Counted from the stretch's first letter, positions 15,386-24,985 are shown. The stretch: 64,000 nucleotides of DNA from Pirellulales bacterium (GCA_033762255.1 JANRLT010000007.1:1-64000); one strand, 5' to 3'. Translations and numbers: made by a program. Notes: generated by a model from the letters alone, not told the origin.

Positions 15386-17215
15386 ATGCCTCCGCAATAT
15401 CTACTGGGAATCGATCTGGGAACCACCAACAGCGTCGTGGCTTATGCCCCGTTGGTCCCCTCGACTGAAAGTATGGCGCCGCGGATAGAGCTCTTGCCGC
15501 TGCCGCAGTTTGTCGCGCCTGGTACGGTCGAAAATCGTACCCAATTGCCGTCGTTTTTGTATTTGCCTCCTCCACCGGAACTGCAGTCCGGTCAATGGAC
15601 ACCGCCAGAGTCGCTAGCCATCGCCGATCCTTTCGCGCCGCACGTCGTCGGCGAGGCCGCCCGTCGTCGTAGCGCGGAGGCCCCGGAACGGACCGTGGTG
15701 GCGGCCAAAAGCTGGCTCACCCATCACAAGGTGGACCGTCGCGCGCCCATTTTGCCATGGAATTCTCCGTCCGAGATTCCCAAAGTTTCCCCGGTGGCCG
15801 CCACTCAGGCCTATTTGGCCCATTTGGCGGCGGCATGGAGGGGGGTATTTCCCACGGCTCCCCTAGCTGAGCAAAGCGTGATCCTCACGGTCCCCGCCAG
15901 CTTTGACGCCAGTGCCCGCGAACTCACGCGCGAGGCGGCCCTGGCGGCGGGTTTGCCCGCGGATTTGATTCTCTTGGAAGAACCCCAAGCGGCCGTCTAT
16001 GCCTGGCTGGCCGAACAAGGTGACCACTGGCGTAAAGTGCTGCGCGTGGGGGATGTCCTTTTGGTTTGTGATGTGGGGGGTGGGACGACCGATCTGACGC
16101 TGATCGGTGTGACCGAGGCGCACGGAGAATTAGAGTTACAACGGCTGGCCGTGGGACCGCATTTATTGGTCGGCGGGGACAATATGGACCTGGCCTTGGC
16201 CCACTTTGTGGCGGAAAAATTCCGTGAAACCGGGGTCGATCTCGATCCCTGGCAGGCAATTTCACTCTGGCATTCGTGCCGCGCGGCCAAGGAAGAACTC
16301 CTTTCGGCCAACGGCCCTCCCGTCCATACCATTGCGGTGCTGGGCCGGGGGAGCCGCTTGATTGGCGGAGCCAAAACGCTGGAAGTTACGCGCGGGGAGC
16401 TTTCGGCATTGCTGGTTGAGGGTTTTTTTCCCCGCTGTGCCGCTACCGCCAAACCCCTCAAACGCCGCGGAAGCGGCTTTCAAGAAATTGGCCTCCCCTT
16501 TGAGGCGGACACCGCCATCACCCGGCATCTGGCCGCGTTTTTTCAGGCCCAGGGAACCGCCTTTCCCCGCCCTTCGCATGTCCTGTTCAATGGCGGAGTG
16601 TTCAAAGCCCAGCCCTTGCGGGGAAGATTATTGGACGTGTTGGGAGAGTGGTTTACCGACGAGGCGACCGAGGCCAAGCGCGCTCCGCCGCAAGAATTGC
16701 CTGGGCAGCGAGATTTGGATCACGCGGTGGCGCGCGGGGCTGTGTTGTACGGTTGGAGCAAACAACACGGGGGAGTGCGGATTCGCGGGGGGACGGCCCG
16801 TTCCTATTATGTGGGGATCGAAACGACCGGCTTAGCCATTCCCAGCGCGCCCCGTCCCTTGCGGGCGCTTTGTGTTGTCCCCTTTGGCATGGAAGAAGGG
16901 ACCGCCCGCGGCGTTCCCTCGGGCGAGATCGGCCTTATCGTGGGAGAGCCAGCCCAGTTTCGCTTTTTTAGTTCGCTAGTGCGAAAGCAAGATCAACCGG
17001 GGGACTTGCTCTCGCGGTGGAATGAGGAAGAATTGCAAGAAACCGACTCGCTGGAGGCCACGTTGCCCGTGGCCCAGGAAAACCCCGACGATTATGTTCC
17101 CGTGACGTTTGAGTCGGTCATCACGGAGTTAGGGGTGTTTGAATTGTGGTGCGTGAGCACGCGGGATGATCGGCGGTGGAAGCTGGAATTTAATGTTCGC
17201 GAAAACGCGGAATAA
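15386..17215 (+). CDS. Hsp70-family ATPase (DnaK-like, non-canonical)
   Basis: 609 aa cytosolic protein with an actin/Hsp70-type ATPase domain: phosphate-1 loop GIDLGTTNSVV at 8-18, phosphate-2 loop CDVGGGTTDLTL, and the adenosine loop near HVLFNGGVFKAQPLR, where DnaK has a GGxSR-type motif. The domain carries long family-specific insertions. The C-terminal third does not resemble the DnaK peptide-binding domain with its lid, so substrate binding must differ. It belongs with divergent bacterial Hsp70 proteins that lack a dedicated DnaJ/GrpE context. Next genes: HLFGH protein upstream, DUF2325-like protein 75 bases downstream. The ATG at 15386 follows a promoter-like AT stretch without clear Shine-Dalgarno. 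Confidence 0.88.
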   Translation: MPPQYLLGIDLGTTNSVVAYAPLVPSTESMAPRIELLPLPQFVAPGTVENRTQLPSFLYLPPPPELQSGQWTPPESLAIADPFAPHVVGEAARRRSAEAPERTVVAAKSWLTHHKVDRRAPILPWNSPSEIPKVSPVAATQAYLAHLAAAWRGVFPTAPLAEQSVILTVPASFDASARELTREAALAAGLPADLILLEEPQAAVYAWLAEQGDHWRKVLRVGDVLLVCDVGGGTTDLTLIGVTEAHGELELQRLAVGPHLLVGGDNMDLALAHFVAEKFRETGVDLDPWQAISLWHSCRAAKEELLSANGPPVHTIAVLGRGSRLIGGAKTLEVTRGELSALLVEGFFPRCAATAKPLKRRGSGFQEIGLPFEADTAITRHLAAFFQAQGTAFPRPSHVLFNGGVFKAQPLRGRLLDVLGEWFTDEATEAKRAPPQELPGQRDLDHAVARGAVLYGWSKQHGGVRIRGGTARSYYVGIETTGLAIPSAPRPLRALCVVPFGMEEGTARGVPSGEIGLIVGEPAQFRFFSSLVRKQDQPGDLLSRWNEEELQETDSLEATLPVAQENPDDYVPVTFESVITELGVFELWCVSTRDDRRWKLEFNVRENAE

Positions 17216-17290
17216 GGGGCGTCGGTGAACGATTGGCAAAGAGGGCAAAATAGTGGAGAATGGGGCACACAAAGGAAATTGAAGATCGAC

Positions 17291-18901
17291 ATGCCCCAGA
17301 ATATTGGTGAGATTTTAGGCCAAGTCGTTGAACGGACATTTAATTTTGTCTCGTCCGATCCCGAAATATTGGCTCAACTACGGCGGATCGCGCAGGCGTT
17401 TTTGACAGCGACGGAGGAACAGCTTGCCCCCCGGGCCAATGGCACGCCATTGGCCTCGTCGCTTGTTTCGGATCCCCTGGCGGCCTCCGCGGATGCAGCG
17501 ACGTCAACGGCGGCACAATCAGCCGTGACGCAGGCCCAGGCGGGAGAAACCGCCCCTACCGACAAGGTGGGTGGCCCTTCTTTGGTGGCAAAACCTCCCG
17601 CCAATCCCCCCGTTCCCCTGGCGGAGTTGCCGGAATTGACCCTTGGCCGGTCATCCCAGACAGAACCTGCCCGCCCGGTTTATAACCAGCCCCGGGATAT
17701 CGGTCCCGAACTATCCCTGATTGAGGCCCGTTGCCGTTTAAAGGCGGAAGCGGCGCGGTGGGCGTTTACCCGGCAACGACTGTTGGGGGAGGGGGCGAAT
17801 TATGCGACGGATGTCGAACCCAAGAATCGCGAAATTATCGCGCGGGCCAAGGAACTACCCAACTGTTTTTTGTGGATGTGCCATTCTTCGGCCCCCGCTC
17901 CGTCCAATATGTCGATGTACGACGAGGTAGCGGGATGTTTTGAGGTGGTGGCGGATGGCTTGGCATTGGTTCAACAGTTAGAGAACGGGGGAGAAACCGA
18001 CGAGGCGGCGTTGGAGTTGGCATTGGATTTATTGGCCGAGGCTCAATCGGCGTTGCGGGTGGCCATACAAGTGATTGACGGTCCCCCCGATACCGACCAG
18101 CGCGAAGTATTTCACTGGCTGCGCGGGGCCGCGACAGCTAAACAAATCTTTTTGCAAAAGTATATGCGGCTGGACGATCCGGCGGATCCGACCCGCTGGC
18201 ACGACTTGCAAAATCGCATCGGCGCGATCCAGCAGCGAACCGAGCAAAGCAAATCGAGTCGCAATAACTGCAAACGGCTGTTGGGCAAGGTCCGTTATAA
18301 GGCGGGTCAAATCCTCAAAAATCCAGCGCAAGCCGCCAAGGAGTGGGAATCGTTGATCGCCACAATCTGCGAGCTGATCCAGGGGGGCTTGGCCCCCAGT
18401 AATCGCGACTTGCGGGAATTATTGTTGCCGATTATCGACGAATTGCCCGAAATGGAGACGTACCCCGAGGAACTCTCCCGGGTCCTGGCGGAGATCGACC
18501 GCTTTTTGGCGGTTACCCCCCCGCCCGAAACCAGCTCGCCCACCAAACAATCGCCGGAAGTCCAGGAAGTTTCCAGGTTGCTCCAGGGCAAATCGCTGGT
18601 ACTGATTGGCGGGGATAAACGGCAGGGGGCCTATCAGGCATTGCGGGATGATTTTGGCCTGCGGGAGTTGTTTTGGATCGAGACCCGCGCCCACGAATCG
18701 CACGAAAATTTTGAGCCGTACGTCGCCCGGCCCGACGTGGCGGCGGTGCTCTTGGCGATTCGCTGGTCCAGCCATTCCTACGGCGAAGTCAAAAGCTTTT
18801 GCGATGATTATGACAAACCGTTGATTCGACTTCCGGCCGGCTACAATACCAATCAGGTTGCCGCGCAAATCATGCAGCAGGCCAGTGGACGCCTGCAATA
18901 G
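17291..18901 (+). CDS. DUF2325-like C-terminal domain protein downstream of Hsp70
   Basis: 536 aa. The N-terminus (MPQNIGEILGQVVERTFNFV) leads into a Pro/Ala/Thr-rich linker to about residue 125, then a long mostly helical region with regular heptads, then a C-terminal domain of about 95 residues from SLVLIGGDKRQGAYQALRDD to the end. The last part (IGG...LRDDFG, AVLLAIRWSSHSYGEVKSFC, KPLIRLPAGYNTNQVA) matches the DUF2325 pattern: an initial GG, a strand ending at S-H, and a KP-hydrophobic strand. A GTG at 17225 would add 22 residues starting 9 bases after the hsp70 stop; I preferred ATG 17291. Likely co-transcribed with hsp70. Role unknown. Confidence 0.72.
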   Translation: MPQNIGEILGQVVERTFNFVSSDPEILAQLRRIAQAFLTATEEQLAPRANGTPLASSLVSDPLAASADAATSTAAQSAVTQAQAGETAPTDKVGGPSLVAKPPANPPVPLAELPELTLGRSSQTEPARPVYNQPRDIGPELSLIEARCRLKAEAARWAFTRQRLLGEGANYATDVEPKNREIIARAKELPNCFLWMCHSSAPAPSNMSMYDEVAGCFEVVADGLALVQQLENGGETDEAALELALDLLAEAQSALRVAIQVIDGPPDTDQREVFHWLRGAATAKQIFLQKYMRLDDPADPTRWHDLQNRIGAIQQRTEQSKSSRNNCKRLLGKVRYKAGQILKNPAQAAKEWESLIATICELIQGGLAPSNRDLRELLLPIIDELPEMETYPEELSRVLAEIDRFLAVTPPPETSSPTKQSPEVQEVSRLLQGKSLVLIGGDKRQGAYQALRDDFGLRELFWIETRAHESHENFEPYVARPDVAAVLLAIRWSSHSYGEVKSFCDDYDKPLIRLPAGYNTNQVAAQIMQQASGRLQ

Positions 18902-19176
18902 CAGCGATTTGCGAATTTGGTAAATTTTAACGCTTGGCGAAACCGCGCCAGCTATAAAAGCCACTTGGCTCGCCCCCTGTTTTGCGGTTATCCGGGGCAC
19001 CTTGACGGTCTTAACGGCTATCCGGACTCTGCCTCCCCTGGCGCCGCCGCCACCTCGTGGTTTGTGTCAATGCCACCCCCGCGGCGCGACGAAACTGACT
19101 TGTGACAGGGTGCTGGCCGCTGTTGGGCGGTCCCGTGCAAACTCTGGCTTGAACGACTGTCACTCACGGATGAGCC

Positions 19177-20835
19177 ATGACAGCCCCCCGCTGGACCAAA
19201 ATCGGTTTGTTACCGCCGCTGTGCGGTGGACTGCTGTGGTGCGTGGGCTGTGGTGAAGTTCCCCTGGGGGAAACCACGGCGTCTCCCGCCACGCCTGATC
19301 AGCCAGCCGTGTATGCAACCACGGAGGCCCCGGTCACGGTCGATGCGGGTTTGCGGGACTTTCTCGACCAGCGTAATCGAGACTTGGCGGGGCATGCAGT
19401 GGCGCGGTCCTCTGGCAGGACGATGGTCAGTTTGGCCCCTACTGAATCCGCGACCGACGACCAAAGCGCGTTACAGCTTTTTTCCCCGGATAAGACGCGG
19501 TCCCCTGCGGAAGCGTCAAAATCCCCCGGCCCGGCCAGCACCGACGCAACACCCCCCGCCGCACAGTCGGTCATTTTACCCGGTCCCGCGGAATTATCCC
19601 CAACGCCGGACCTGACCAAAAAAGGCCTCTCCCGCGAGTCAAATTACCCCCGCATAGCCTGGGGGAATCCCCGTGCGGCGGAAAAAACCCTGGCATCAAC
19701 CACCATGTCGGATGAGGCCGCTAGCGGAGCAAGCCTAGGTCCAACTCTGACGGAACTACCGGACAAGACATCCAGCCTGGCCGATCCGACGGGACGTTTT
19801 GCCGCCGCGTTTGCCACCCAACCCCGTGCGGAACTGTCGGGGGTGGGAACCGCCGAAGAGCAAAAGCTGGCCATCCCCAGCGTGCCGCGCCCTGAATTGC
19901 AATCCGCCGTATTGACCGCGCAGGGACATTTGCGCCGCGGAGCGCAACTGGCTGAACGCGGAGCGTACTATAGCGCTCAGCAAGAATTCCTAACCGCGTT
20001 GACCATCACGGCCGGGGCCTTGGACGCGCAGCAACGGACGGACGCCCATCAGCGGGCGTTACGGGCGGGCTTGCTGGCCTTGGACGAAGCGCGGGATTTG
20101 GCTCCCGGCGAAACGCTCCCGACCGGTCTGGCGGATACCTGCGCCGGTCACCAGACAAAATTGCTTCCCGCCACGGAATTAGCCGCCATTCCCCGCGCGC
20201 AGCTCTGGCAGATGTACCTGGATTTTGCCCAGACGCAATTAGGCCTGGCGGGCGGAGATCTCTTGCCCGCGGCGGATGCGCTCTTTGGACTGGGAAAAGT
20301 TCAACTGTTGCAGCAAGCGACCCTCCCCACCCCCTCGGCTGCAAACATTGCCAAGGCGACCGTCTATTTTCGCACCGCGCTCGTCATCGAACCGCGACAC
20401 GCCATGGCCGCCAACGAATTGGGCGTGCTCCTGGCCCGGCAGGGAAATCTGGCCCAGGCCAAGCGGGCCTTGCAAACCAGCGCCTCTATCACTGCGCATC
20501 CCCTGACCTGGAAAAATCTGGCTTTGGTGCATAAAAGCCTGGGGGAGACCCAACTAGCGCAATTGGCGGAACGAGAGAGCAAAATTTCCGCCGCCCGCTG
20601 GCGGCAATATCCGGATCAGGCCAATCAACTGGCCAATGGAGGCGTGCGGGTGGTGGATCAGCAGACATTTGCCCGCGCGGCACCGCTTAACTATGACGTA
20701 AATACGCAACCTTATCCCACCACGGTCATCGCCAATCAACCCGGTCAGCCGGCCTTTTCGCGGACCACCCCGGCCCCCCGCGGTCCCGTTCCACAGGCGA
20801 ACGCTGGCTGGGGGACCAACGCGATCAAGCGTTAA
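19177..20835 (+). CDS. Probable lipoprotein with TPR-like region
   Basis: 552 aa. N-terminal hydrophobic segment ends CVGCGE, so Cys25 is a plausible lipidation site, though the residue at -3 is Cys rather than Leu, making the lipobox atypical. Residues 30-240 are low-complexity Pro/Thr/Ser-rich. From about 245 a helical repeat region begins (AQGHLRRGAQLAERGAYYSA), with TPR-type units near AKATVYFRTALVIEPRHAMA and ANELGVLLARQGNLAQAKRA. The tail is Pro/Gln-rich. It precedes the polysaccharide export gene by 84 bases, so an envelope role beside it is likely. The ATG is overlapped by a GGATGAGCC repeat (19168-19176), and no Shine-Dalgarno is seen. Confidence 0.75.
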   Translation: MTAPRWTKIGLLPPLCGGLLWCVGCGEVPLGETTASPATPDQPAVYATTEAPVTVDAGLRDFLDQRNRDLAGHAVARSSGRTMVSLAPTESATDDQSALQLFSPDKTRSPAEASKSPGPASTDATPPAAQSVILPGPAELSPTPDLTKKGLSRESNYPRIAWGNPRAAEKTLASTTMSDEAASGASLGPTLTELPDKTSSLADPTGRFAAAFATQPRAELSGVGTAEEQKLAIPSVPRPELQSAVLTAQGHLRRGAQLAERGAYYSAQQEFLTALTITAGALDAQQRTDAHQRALRAGLLALDEARDLAPGETLPTGLADTCAGHQTKLLPATELAAIPRAQLWQMYLDFAQTQLGLAGGDLLPAADALFGLGKVQLLQQATLPTPSAANIAKATVYFRTALVIEPRHAMAANELGVLLARQGNLAQAKRALQTSASITAHPLTWKNLALVHKSLGETQLAQLAERESKISAARWRQYPDQANQLANGGVRVVDQQTFARAAPLNYDVNTQPYPTTVIANQPGQPAFSRTTPAPRGPVPQANAGWGTNAIKR

Positions 20836-20919
20836 TTACGCTTAGCCTCGCACCGTTAATACCGTCACAGCCCCAGACAACAATTCCTCCCCCACGATTA
20901 TTCCGCAGGTCGCTATCTG

Positions 20920-22242
20920 ATGCACGCCCCGTCCACCATGTTGCGAAACTGTGTCCTTTACGGAGCGGGCTGCGCCCTTTTAGGCTGCCTGGGCTGGGGA
21001 GTCGTGGCGCTATATGCCCAGCAAAACTATACCAGGCAAAATGGCGCGGGTCCGTTGGATGGGGCGGTATATCAGTTGAACAAATCTGACGGCCCGGTGG
21101 CGATTCGTTCGCGGGGGGACATTTTCCGCGTCGTTCCGTGCCAGTATCTTTCACCGGCCAATCCCGCGCCGGTTTGCGGCATCGACTGCGCGGCCAATGG
21201 CGCGTGCGGTACGTGCCAGACGGGACCTTGTCCCCAGACGCAATGGGGAAAAACCAGCGGATTTACCTGGAAGGATATGCGGCCAATCCCCTTTCAAATT
21301 TATGGCCAGGGGGAATACGTGGGGCACGAGCGCACCGCGCATGTCGCCCAATATCGGTTGCGGGTGGATGATCAACTGGCCTGCCTGTACCGACTGACGC
21401 GGGAAGAGACCAAGGAACCGTACTTGATCAATGTGGGGGACGAGCTAAAAATCGAATCGTTATCCGACCCCAAATTGGATCGTAATCTGCTGGTCCAGCC
21501 CGATGGCACCGTAACGGTGATCCTGCTGGGCCAGGTGCGGGCGACGGGTCTGACCGTGGCGAAACTGCGGGAAAAATTTGAGGATTTGTACAAACAGTAT
21601 TACAAAGTGCCGGGAATCACGGTCACGCCGCTGCGGGTCAACACCAAATTAGAAGATTTGCGCAATGTGGTGGACAATCGCAACGGCGTGGTGGGGGGGC
21701 AATCGGTCCTGGTGCGGGTCAATCCTGAGGGAACCATTGGCCTGCCGGCGATCGGGTCGGTCCTGGCCCAGGGCCTGACGCTGGAAGAACTTAAGCGCGA
21801 GATCGATTTGCGATATTCGGCCATGATCAAGGGGATCGAGGTCACCCCCGTCTTGCAACAACGCGCGCCGCGGTATGTGTATGTGCTGGGGGAGGTGCGT
21901 AATCCGGGGCGTTACACGCTGGAGGGGCCGACGACGGTAATGCAAACCCTGGCCCTGGCGGGGGGACAAAATGTGGGGGCGAATTTGCGGCAGGTGGTGA
22001 TTTTTCGACGGGGTGATGACTGGCGGTTGCTGGCCACGATGGTCAATCTGCAAAACGCCGCGCTGCTCGCGCGCGAACCTTGCCCGGCGGGAGAGCTGTG
22101 GATTAGCGATTCGGACGTGGTGCTAGTCCCCAAGGGGCCGCTGCTGTTGACGGATGATTATATCAATCTGGTCTTTACACGCGGAATTTACGGCGTGGTT
22201 CCCTTCAGCACCAATTACGCATTTAACGTGGCGGGATTCTAG
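20920..22242 (+). CDS. Polysaccharide export protein (OPX/Wza-like) with Cys-rich insert
   Basis: 440 aa periplasmic/outer-membrane export protein. A hydrophobic N-terminal segment (residues 9-33) precedes the Poly_export domain near 167-240 (INVGDELKIESLSDPKLDRN) and SLBB-type domains, the clearest at YVYVLGEVRNPGRYTLEG near 315. Residues 74-104 contain six Cys (74, 86, 90, 96, 99, 104), unusual for the family and suggestive of disulfides or metal binding. It would form the exit channel for capsule or exopolysaccharide, but no tyrosine kinase/chain-length regulator or glycosyltransferase is adjacent. A second ATG at 20938 is possible. A terminator follows at 22340. Confidence 0.88.
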   Translation: MHAPSTMLRNCVLYGAGCALLGCLGWGVVALYAQQNYTRQNGAGPLDGAVYQLNKSDGPVAIRSRGDIFRVVPCQYLSPANPAPVCGIDCAANGACGTCQTGPCPQTQWGKTSGFTWKDMRPIPFQIYGQGEYVGHERTAHVAQYRLRVDDQLACLYRLTREETKEPYLINVGDELKIESLSDPKLDRNLLVQPDGTVTVILLGQVRATGLTVAKLREKFEDLYKQYYKVPGITVTPLRVNTKLEDLRNVVDNRNGVVGGQSVLVRVNPEGTIGLPAIGSVLAQGLTLEELKREIDLRYSAMIKGIEVTPVLQQRAPRYVYVLGEVRNPGRYTLEGPTTVMQTLALAGGQNVGANLRQVVIFRRGDDWRLLATMVNLQNAALLAREPCPAGELWISDSDVVLVPKGPLLLTDDYINLVFTRGIYGVVPFSTNYAFNVAGF

Positions 22243-22339
22243 AGCGCGTTTAATTTATCCGCGGCGTCATGCGCCGAGCGACCTCCTTGCCAGGACACTC
22301 CGCCAGTGGGTAAAATCGGCGGCGGGTGGCGCTTCTTGT

Positions 22340-22374
22340 AGAGAGCGCCTGGCGCGGCGGTTCTCTCTTTTTTT
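22340..22374 (+). terminator. Intrinsic terminator after polysaccharide export gene
   Basis: AGAGAGCGCC pairs with GGCGGTTCTCTCT (with a small bulge) and is followed by a run of seven T. It sits between the export gene stop and the ndk start, so ndk probably has its own promoter or relies on read-through. Confidence 0.55.
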
Positions 22375-22386
22375 GACACACTCGCT

Positions 22387-22848
22387 ATGGAACGCACATT
22401 TATTTTGTTCAAACCCGACTGCGTGCAACGACGACTGGTGGGGCGCGTGTTGGGCCGCTTTGAGGATAAAGGCCTGAACGTCATCGCGCTCAAACTCCTA
22501 CGGGTCACGCCCGACCTGGCCAAGCAACATTACGCCGAGCATGTGCAAAAGCCGTTTTATCCCGCGCTCGAAAAGTTTATCACCGCCAGTCCGGTGATCG
22601 CGGCGGTGCTCGAGGGGTTGGAGGCGATACGCGTGGTGCGGGAGATGCTGGGGGCGACCAACGGACTCAAAGCCGCGGCTGGCACGATTCGCGGCGACTT
22701 TAGCAGCAGCCGGCAAATGAACCTTGTCCACGCCAGCGACGGACCAGAGGCCGCCGCCCGCGAGATCGGGCTCTATTTTCAACCGGCGGAGCTGATCAGC
22801 TACACGGGCACCATCACCCCCTGGCTCCGCGCCGACGACGAAGGCTAA
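22387..22848 (+). CDS. ndk: Nucleoside diphosphate kinase
   Basis: Transfers the gamma-phosphate of ATP to other NDPs through a phosphohistidine, keeping NTP/dNTP pools balanced; cytosolic, 153 aa, full family length. The start MERTFILFKPDCVQR and the active-site signature NLVHASD with His115 are present; most relatives have NxxHGSD, so Ala replaces Gly. RGDF at 102-105 and the C-terminal YF..EL.SY segment are intact. The gene starts 12 bases after the preceding terminator, leaving little room for a promoter of its own. Confidence 0.95.
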   Translation: MERTFILFKPDCVQRRLVGRVLGRFEDKGLNVIALKLLRVTPDLAKQHYAEHVQKPFYPALEKFITASPVIAAVLEGLEAIRVVREMLGATNGLKAAAGTIRGDFSSSRQMNLVHASDGPEAAAREIGLYFQPAELISYTGTITPWLRADDEG

Positions 22849-22898
22849 GGCAAGCGACACCAAGGGATTGATCACGGATCAGTGGAGTGCAATTACTG

Positions 22899-23262
22899 TC
22901 ACAGGAACTTGCAAAAGAAGCGGGCCGGATACGAGGCTTTCACTCCGCTTCCCCCGCTGCCTGCTGTTCAAATGCAACAGCCAGATTTTACAAAAGTTAA
23001 CGAAGGGAGCGAAGTGTTACTCAACCTCTTCTTCGTTCCCTTCGGTTCCATTTTTAGAAATAAAGAGAAGCCTGAAATACTTTTTAACAGGAGTTAGCAG
23101 AGGAAACGGAGGAAATTCAATTCAGAGTTTAATCCGAGACTCTGCTTCCTCGCTGCCTCCTGTTAAAAAAACAACAGCTAGGTATTACAAAAGTTAACGA
23201 AGTTGTGGACAGCTCTCTAACTGCTTCTTCAATCCCTTCGTTTCCTCTTGTTCAAAATTGAA
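22899..23262. repeat. Cluster of imperfect inverted repeats (AACAGGAG/CTCCTGTT family)
   Basis: The 523-base gap between ndk and the sigma-factor gene holds at least three related units: CACAGGAACTTGC... facing CGCTGCCTGCTGTTC, TTTTTAACAGGAGTTAGCAG (23080-23099) facing CTCGCTGCCTCCTGTTAAAA (23149-23168), and TTACAAAAGTTAACGAAG seen twice (22987 and 23185). The same family is present at 11635-11891. No coding sequence is supported; the last 100 bases before 23372 show nothing. Confidence 0.65.
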
Positions 23263-23371
23263 CAGTCGCGTATTTCAACATTCTGATCCATGTATACGCA
23301 CACAATCCTCGTCATCTGAGTTCCTGTCTTTCGACATTCCTCGATTTCCGTGTTTCATCAATCCCGTTGAC

Positions 23372-24976
23372 TTAGGGCACCGCCGCGGTGCCGTTAAGCA
23401 GGGTATTCGGGTCCAGGCCGTCGATAAAGCTGGCCAACGCCCGCGATCGCTGGGGCTGTTGTAGTTTGCGGACCGCCTTGGATTCGATCTGCCGCACCCG
23501 CTCCCGCGTCACCGAAAATATCTGCCCGACTTCTTCCAGCGTGTAGGCGTAGCCGTCCACTAGGCCGTACCGCAACCGCAGGATTTCCCTCTCGCGATAA
23601 TTCAATTGCTCCAGCACTTCGCCGATACGCTCCTTTAGCGATTGACGGTGCACATCGTACAGTGGATCGTCCTTGCGGTGGTCCTCGATAAATTCCCCAA
23701 AGAAGTTGTCGTCATGGTCTCCCACCGATTGGTCCAGCGATAACGGCTGGCGGGTCATCTTGAGGATGCAGCGGGTGTCGTCCAGGCTCAATCCCGCCGC
23801 CGCGGCCGTTTCCTCCAGGCTGGCCTCCCGGCCCGTTACCTGCAAGATGTCCCGTTGGGCGTTGCGGACGCGGCTCATGCTGTCAATCATGTGCACCGGC
23901 AAGCGAATCGTCCGGCTTTGATCGGCAATCGCCCGCGTAATGGCCTGGCGTATCCACCAGGTCGCATAGGTGCTGAATTTATATCCGCGGGCATGTTCAA
24001 ATTTATCCACCGCGCGCATCAGGCCGGTGTTTCCCTCTTGGATCAGGTCGAGGAACGACATCCCGCGGTTGCGGTACTTTTTGGCGATGCTGACCACCAA
24101 TCGCAAATTCCCCGCCGATAGCACGCGCTTGGCGGCATCGTATTGCTGTTGGAAATCGCTCGTTTTCTTGATCCGGCGAGCCAGGGTGCTGGGGCTTTCC
24201 AGCGTGAGGATCATCAATTGCCGCAGCTCGGCCCGCAGTTCGCCAACATTCAGCGGTTGCTCCTTGGCGGGAAGCTGAATCTGTTGCAACAGCCACGACA
24301 TCCGCTGCGACAGTTCTTGCAGCTTTTCCCACAGCGGCTGCAATCGGCTGTAACGCAGGTTCATCTCCTCAATCAGGCGGACCGCCTTGTAACGGCGGCG
24401 GATGAGTTGCTTCCAGGCGGCGCGGCGCCGGGTTTTGGTGTGGGTGCGGCTAATGGCCACCGCAAAGTCGGCTTTGTTGGATTTTAACAAATGCTCTAGC
24501 GTGTGTAGGTTGGGCGTTAGTCGCTTGAGGATGTTTTTCTTTTCCGCGGTGGCTGTGACCGAAACTTCTATCGTGCGGTCGAGGCGCAGCTTGCCCGCGT
24601 GGACTTTTTGCAGCAGGGCCACGGCTCCTTGCAGCAAAAAGTCGCTGGCCAGCATCGTCTGGCGAAAGCGAATCCGCGTCCATTCGATCTGCTTGGCGGC
24701 GACTACTTCCTCCGCCCGGTTTAGCAGTGAAATCTCGCCCATTTGCATCAGATAAATCCGCACCGGATCATCGATGTGGTCATCCTCGCCCGTATGTAAA
24801 AGGGCGTGTATGGCGTCATCATCCTCTTCGTCCAGTTCGGCGACCGTTGGTTCCGCAATCCCGGCTAGGGGGCTTTCCGGAGTGGTTTCATCATCGCGCC
24901 AGGGAAGGGTGTTTTCTTCAAATTCGTCGCCACCGACGACATCCAACACTTCCTCCATCTCGAGCGCGCGGGGCAT
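23372..24976 (-). CDS. rpoD: Primary-type sigma-70 factor (RpoD/SigA group)
   Basis: RNA polymerase sigma subunit, 534 aa. An acidic N-terminal segment precedes region 1.2 ([20 protein letters not shown]); a non-conserved insertion of about 200 residues is followed by region 2 ([56 protein letters not shown]), region 3 and region 4 with the helix-turn-helix [20 protein letters not shown]. These are primary-sigma features recognising TTGACA/TATAAT-like promoters; another paralog elsewhere cannot be excluded. The start is fixed by AGGA 9 bases before ATG 24976; an in-frame extension to 25168 would add a TM-like segment and is not favoured. It follows topoisomerase VI B on the same strand. Confidence 0.92.
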   Translation of the reverse strand: MPRALEMEEVLDVVGGDEFEENTLPWRDDETTPESPLAGIAEPTVAELDEEDDDAIHALLHTGEDDHIDDPVRIYLMQMGEISLLNRAEEVVAAKQIEWTRIRFRQTMLASDFLLQGAVALLQKVHAGKLRLDRTIEVSVTATAEKKNILKRLTPNLHTLEHLLKSNKADFAVAISRTHTKTRRRAAWKQLIRRRYKAVRLIEEMNLRYSRLQPLWEKLQELSQRMSWLLQQIQLPAKEQPLNVGELRAELRQLMILTLESPSTLARRIKKTSDFQQQYDAAKRVLSAGNLRLVVSIAKKYRNRGMSFLDLIQEGNTGLMRAVDKFEHARGYKFSTYATWWIRQAITRAIADQSRTIRLPVHMIDSMSRVRNAQRDILQVTGREASLEETAAAAGLSLDDTRCILKMTRQPLSLDQSVGDHDDNFFGEFIEDHRKDDPLYDVHRQSLKERIGEVLEQLNYREREILRLRYGLVDGYAYTLEEVGQIFSVTRERVRQIESKAVRKLQQPQRSRALASFIDGLDPNTLLNGTAAVP

Positions 24977-24985
24977 AGGCGTAAT

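Noticed and set aside
22899-23262. CRISPR or small gene in the repeat cluster
   Set aside because: Units are imperfect and in opposite directions, and there is no regular spacing or open frame.
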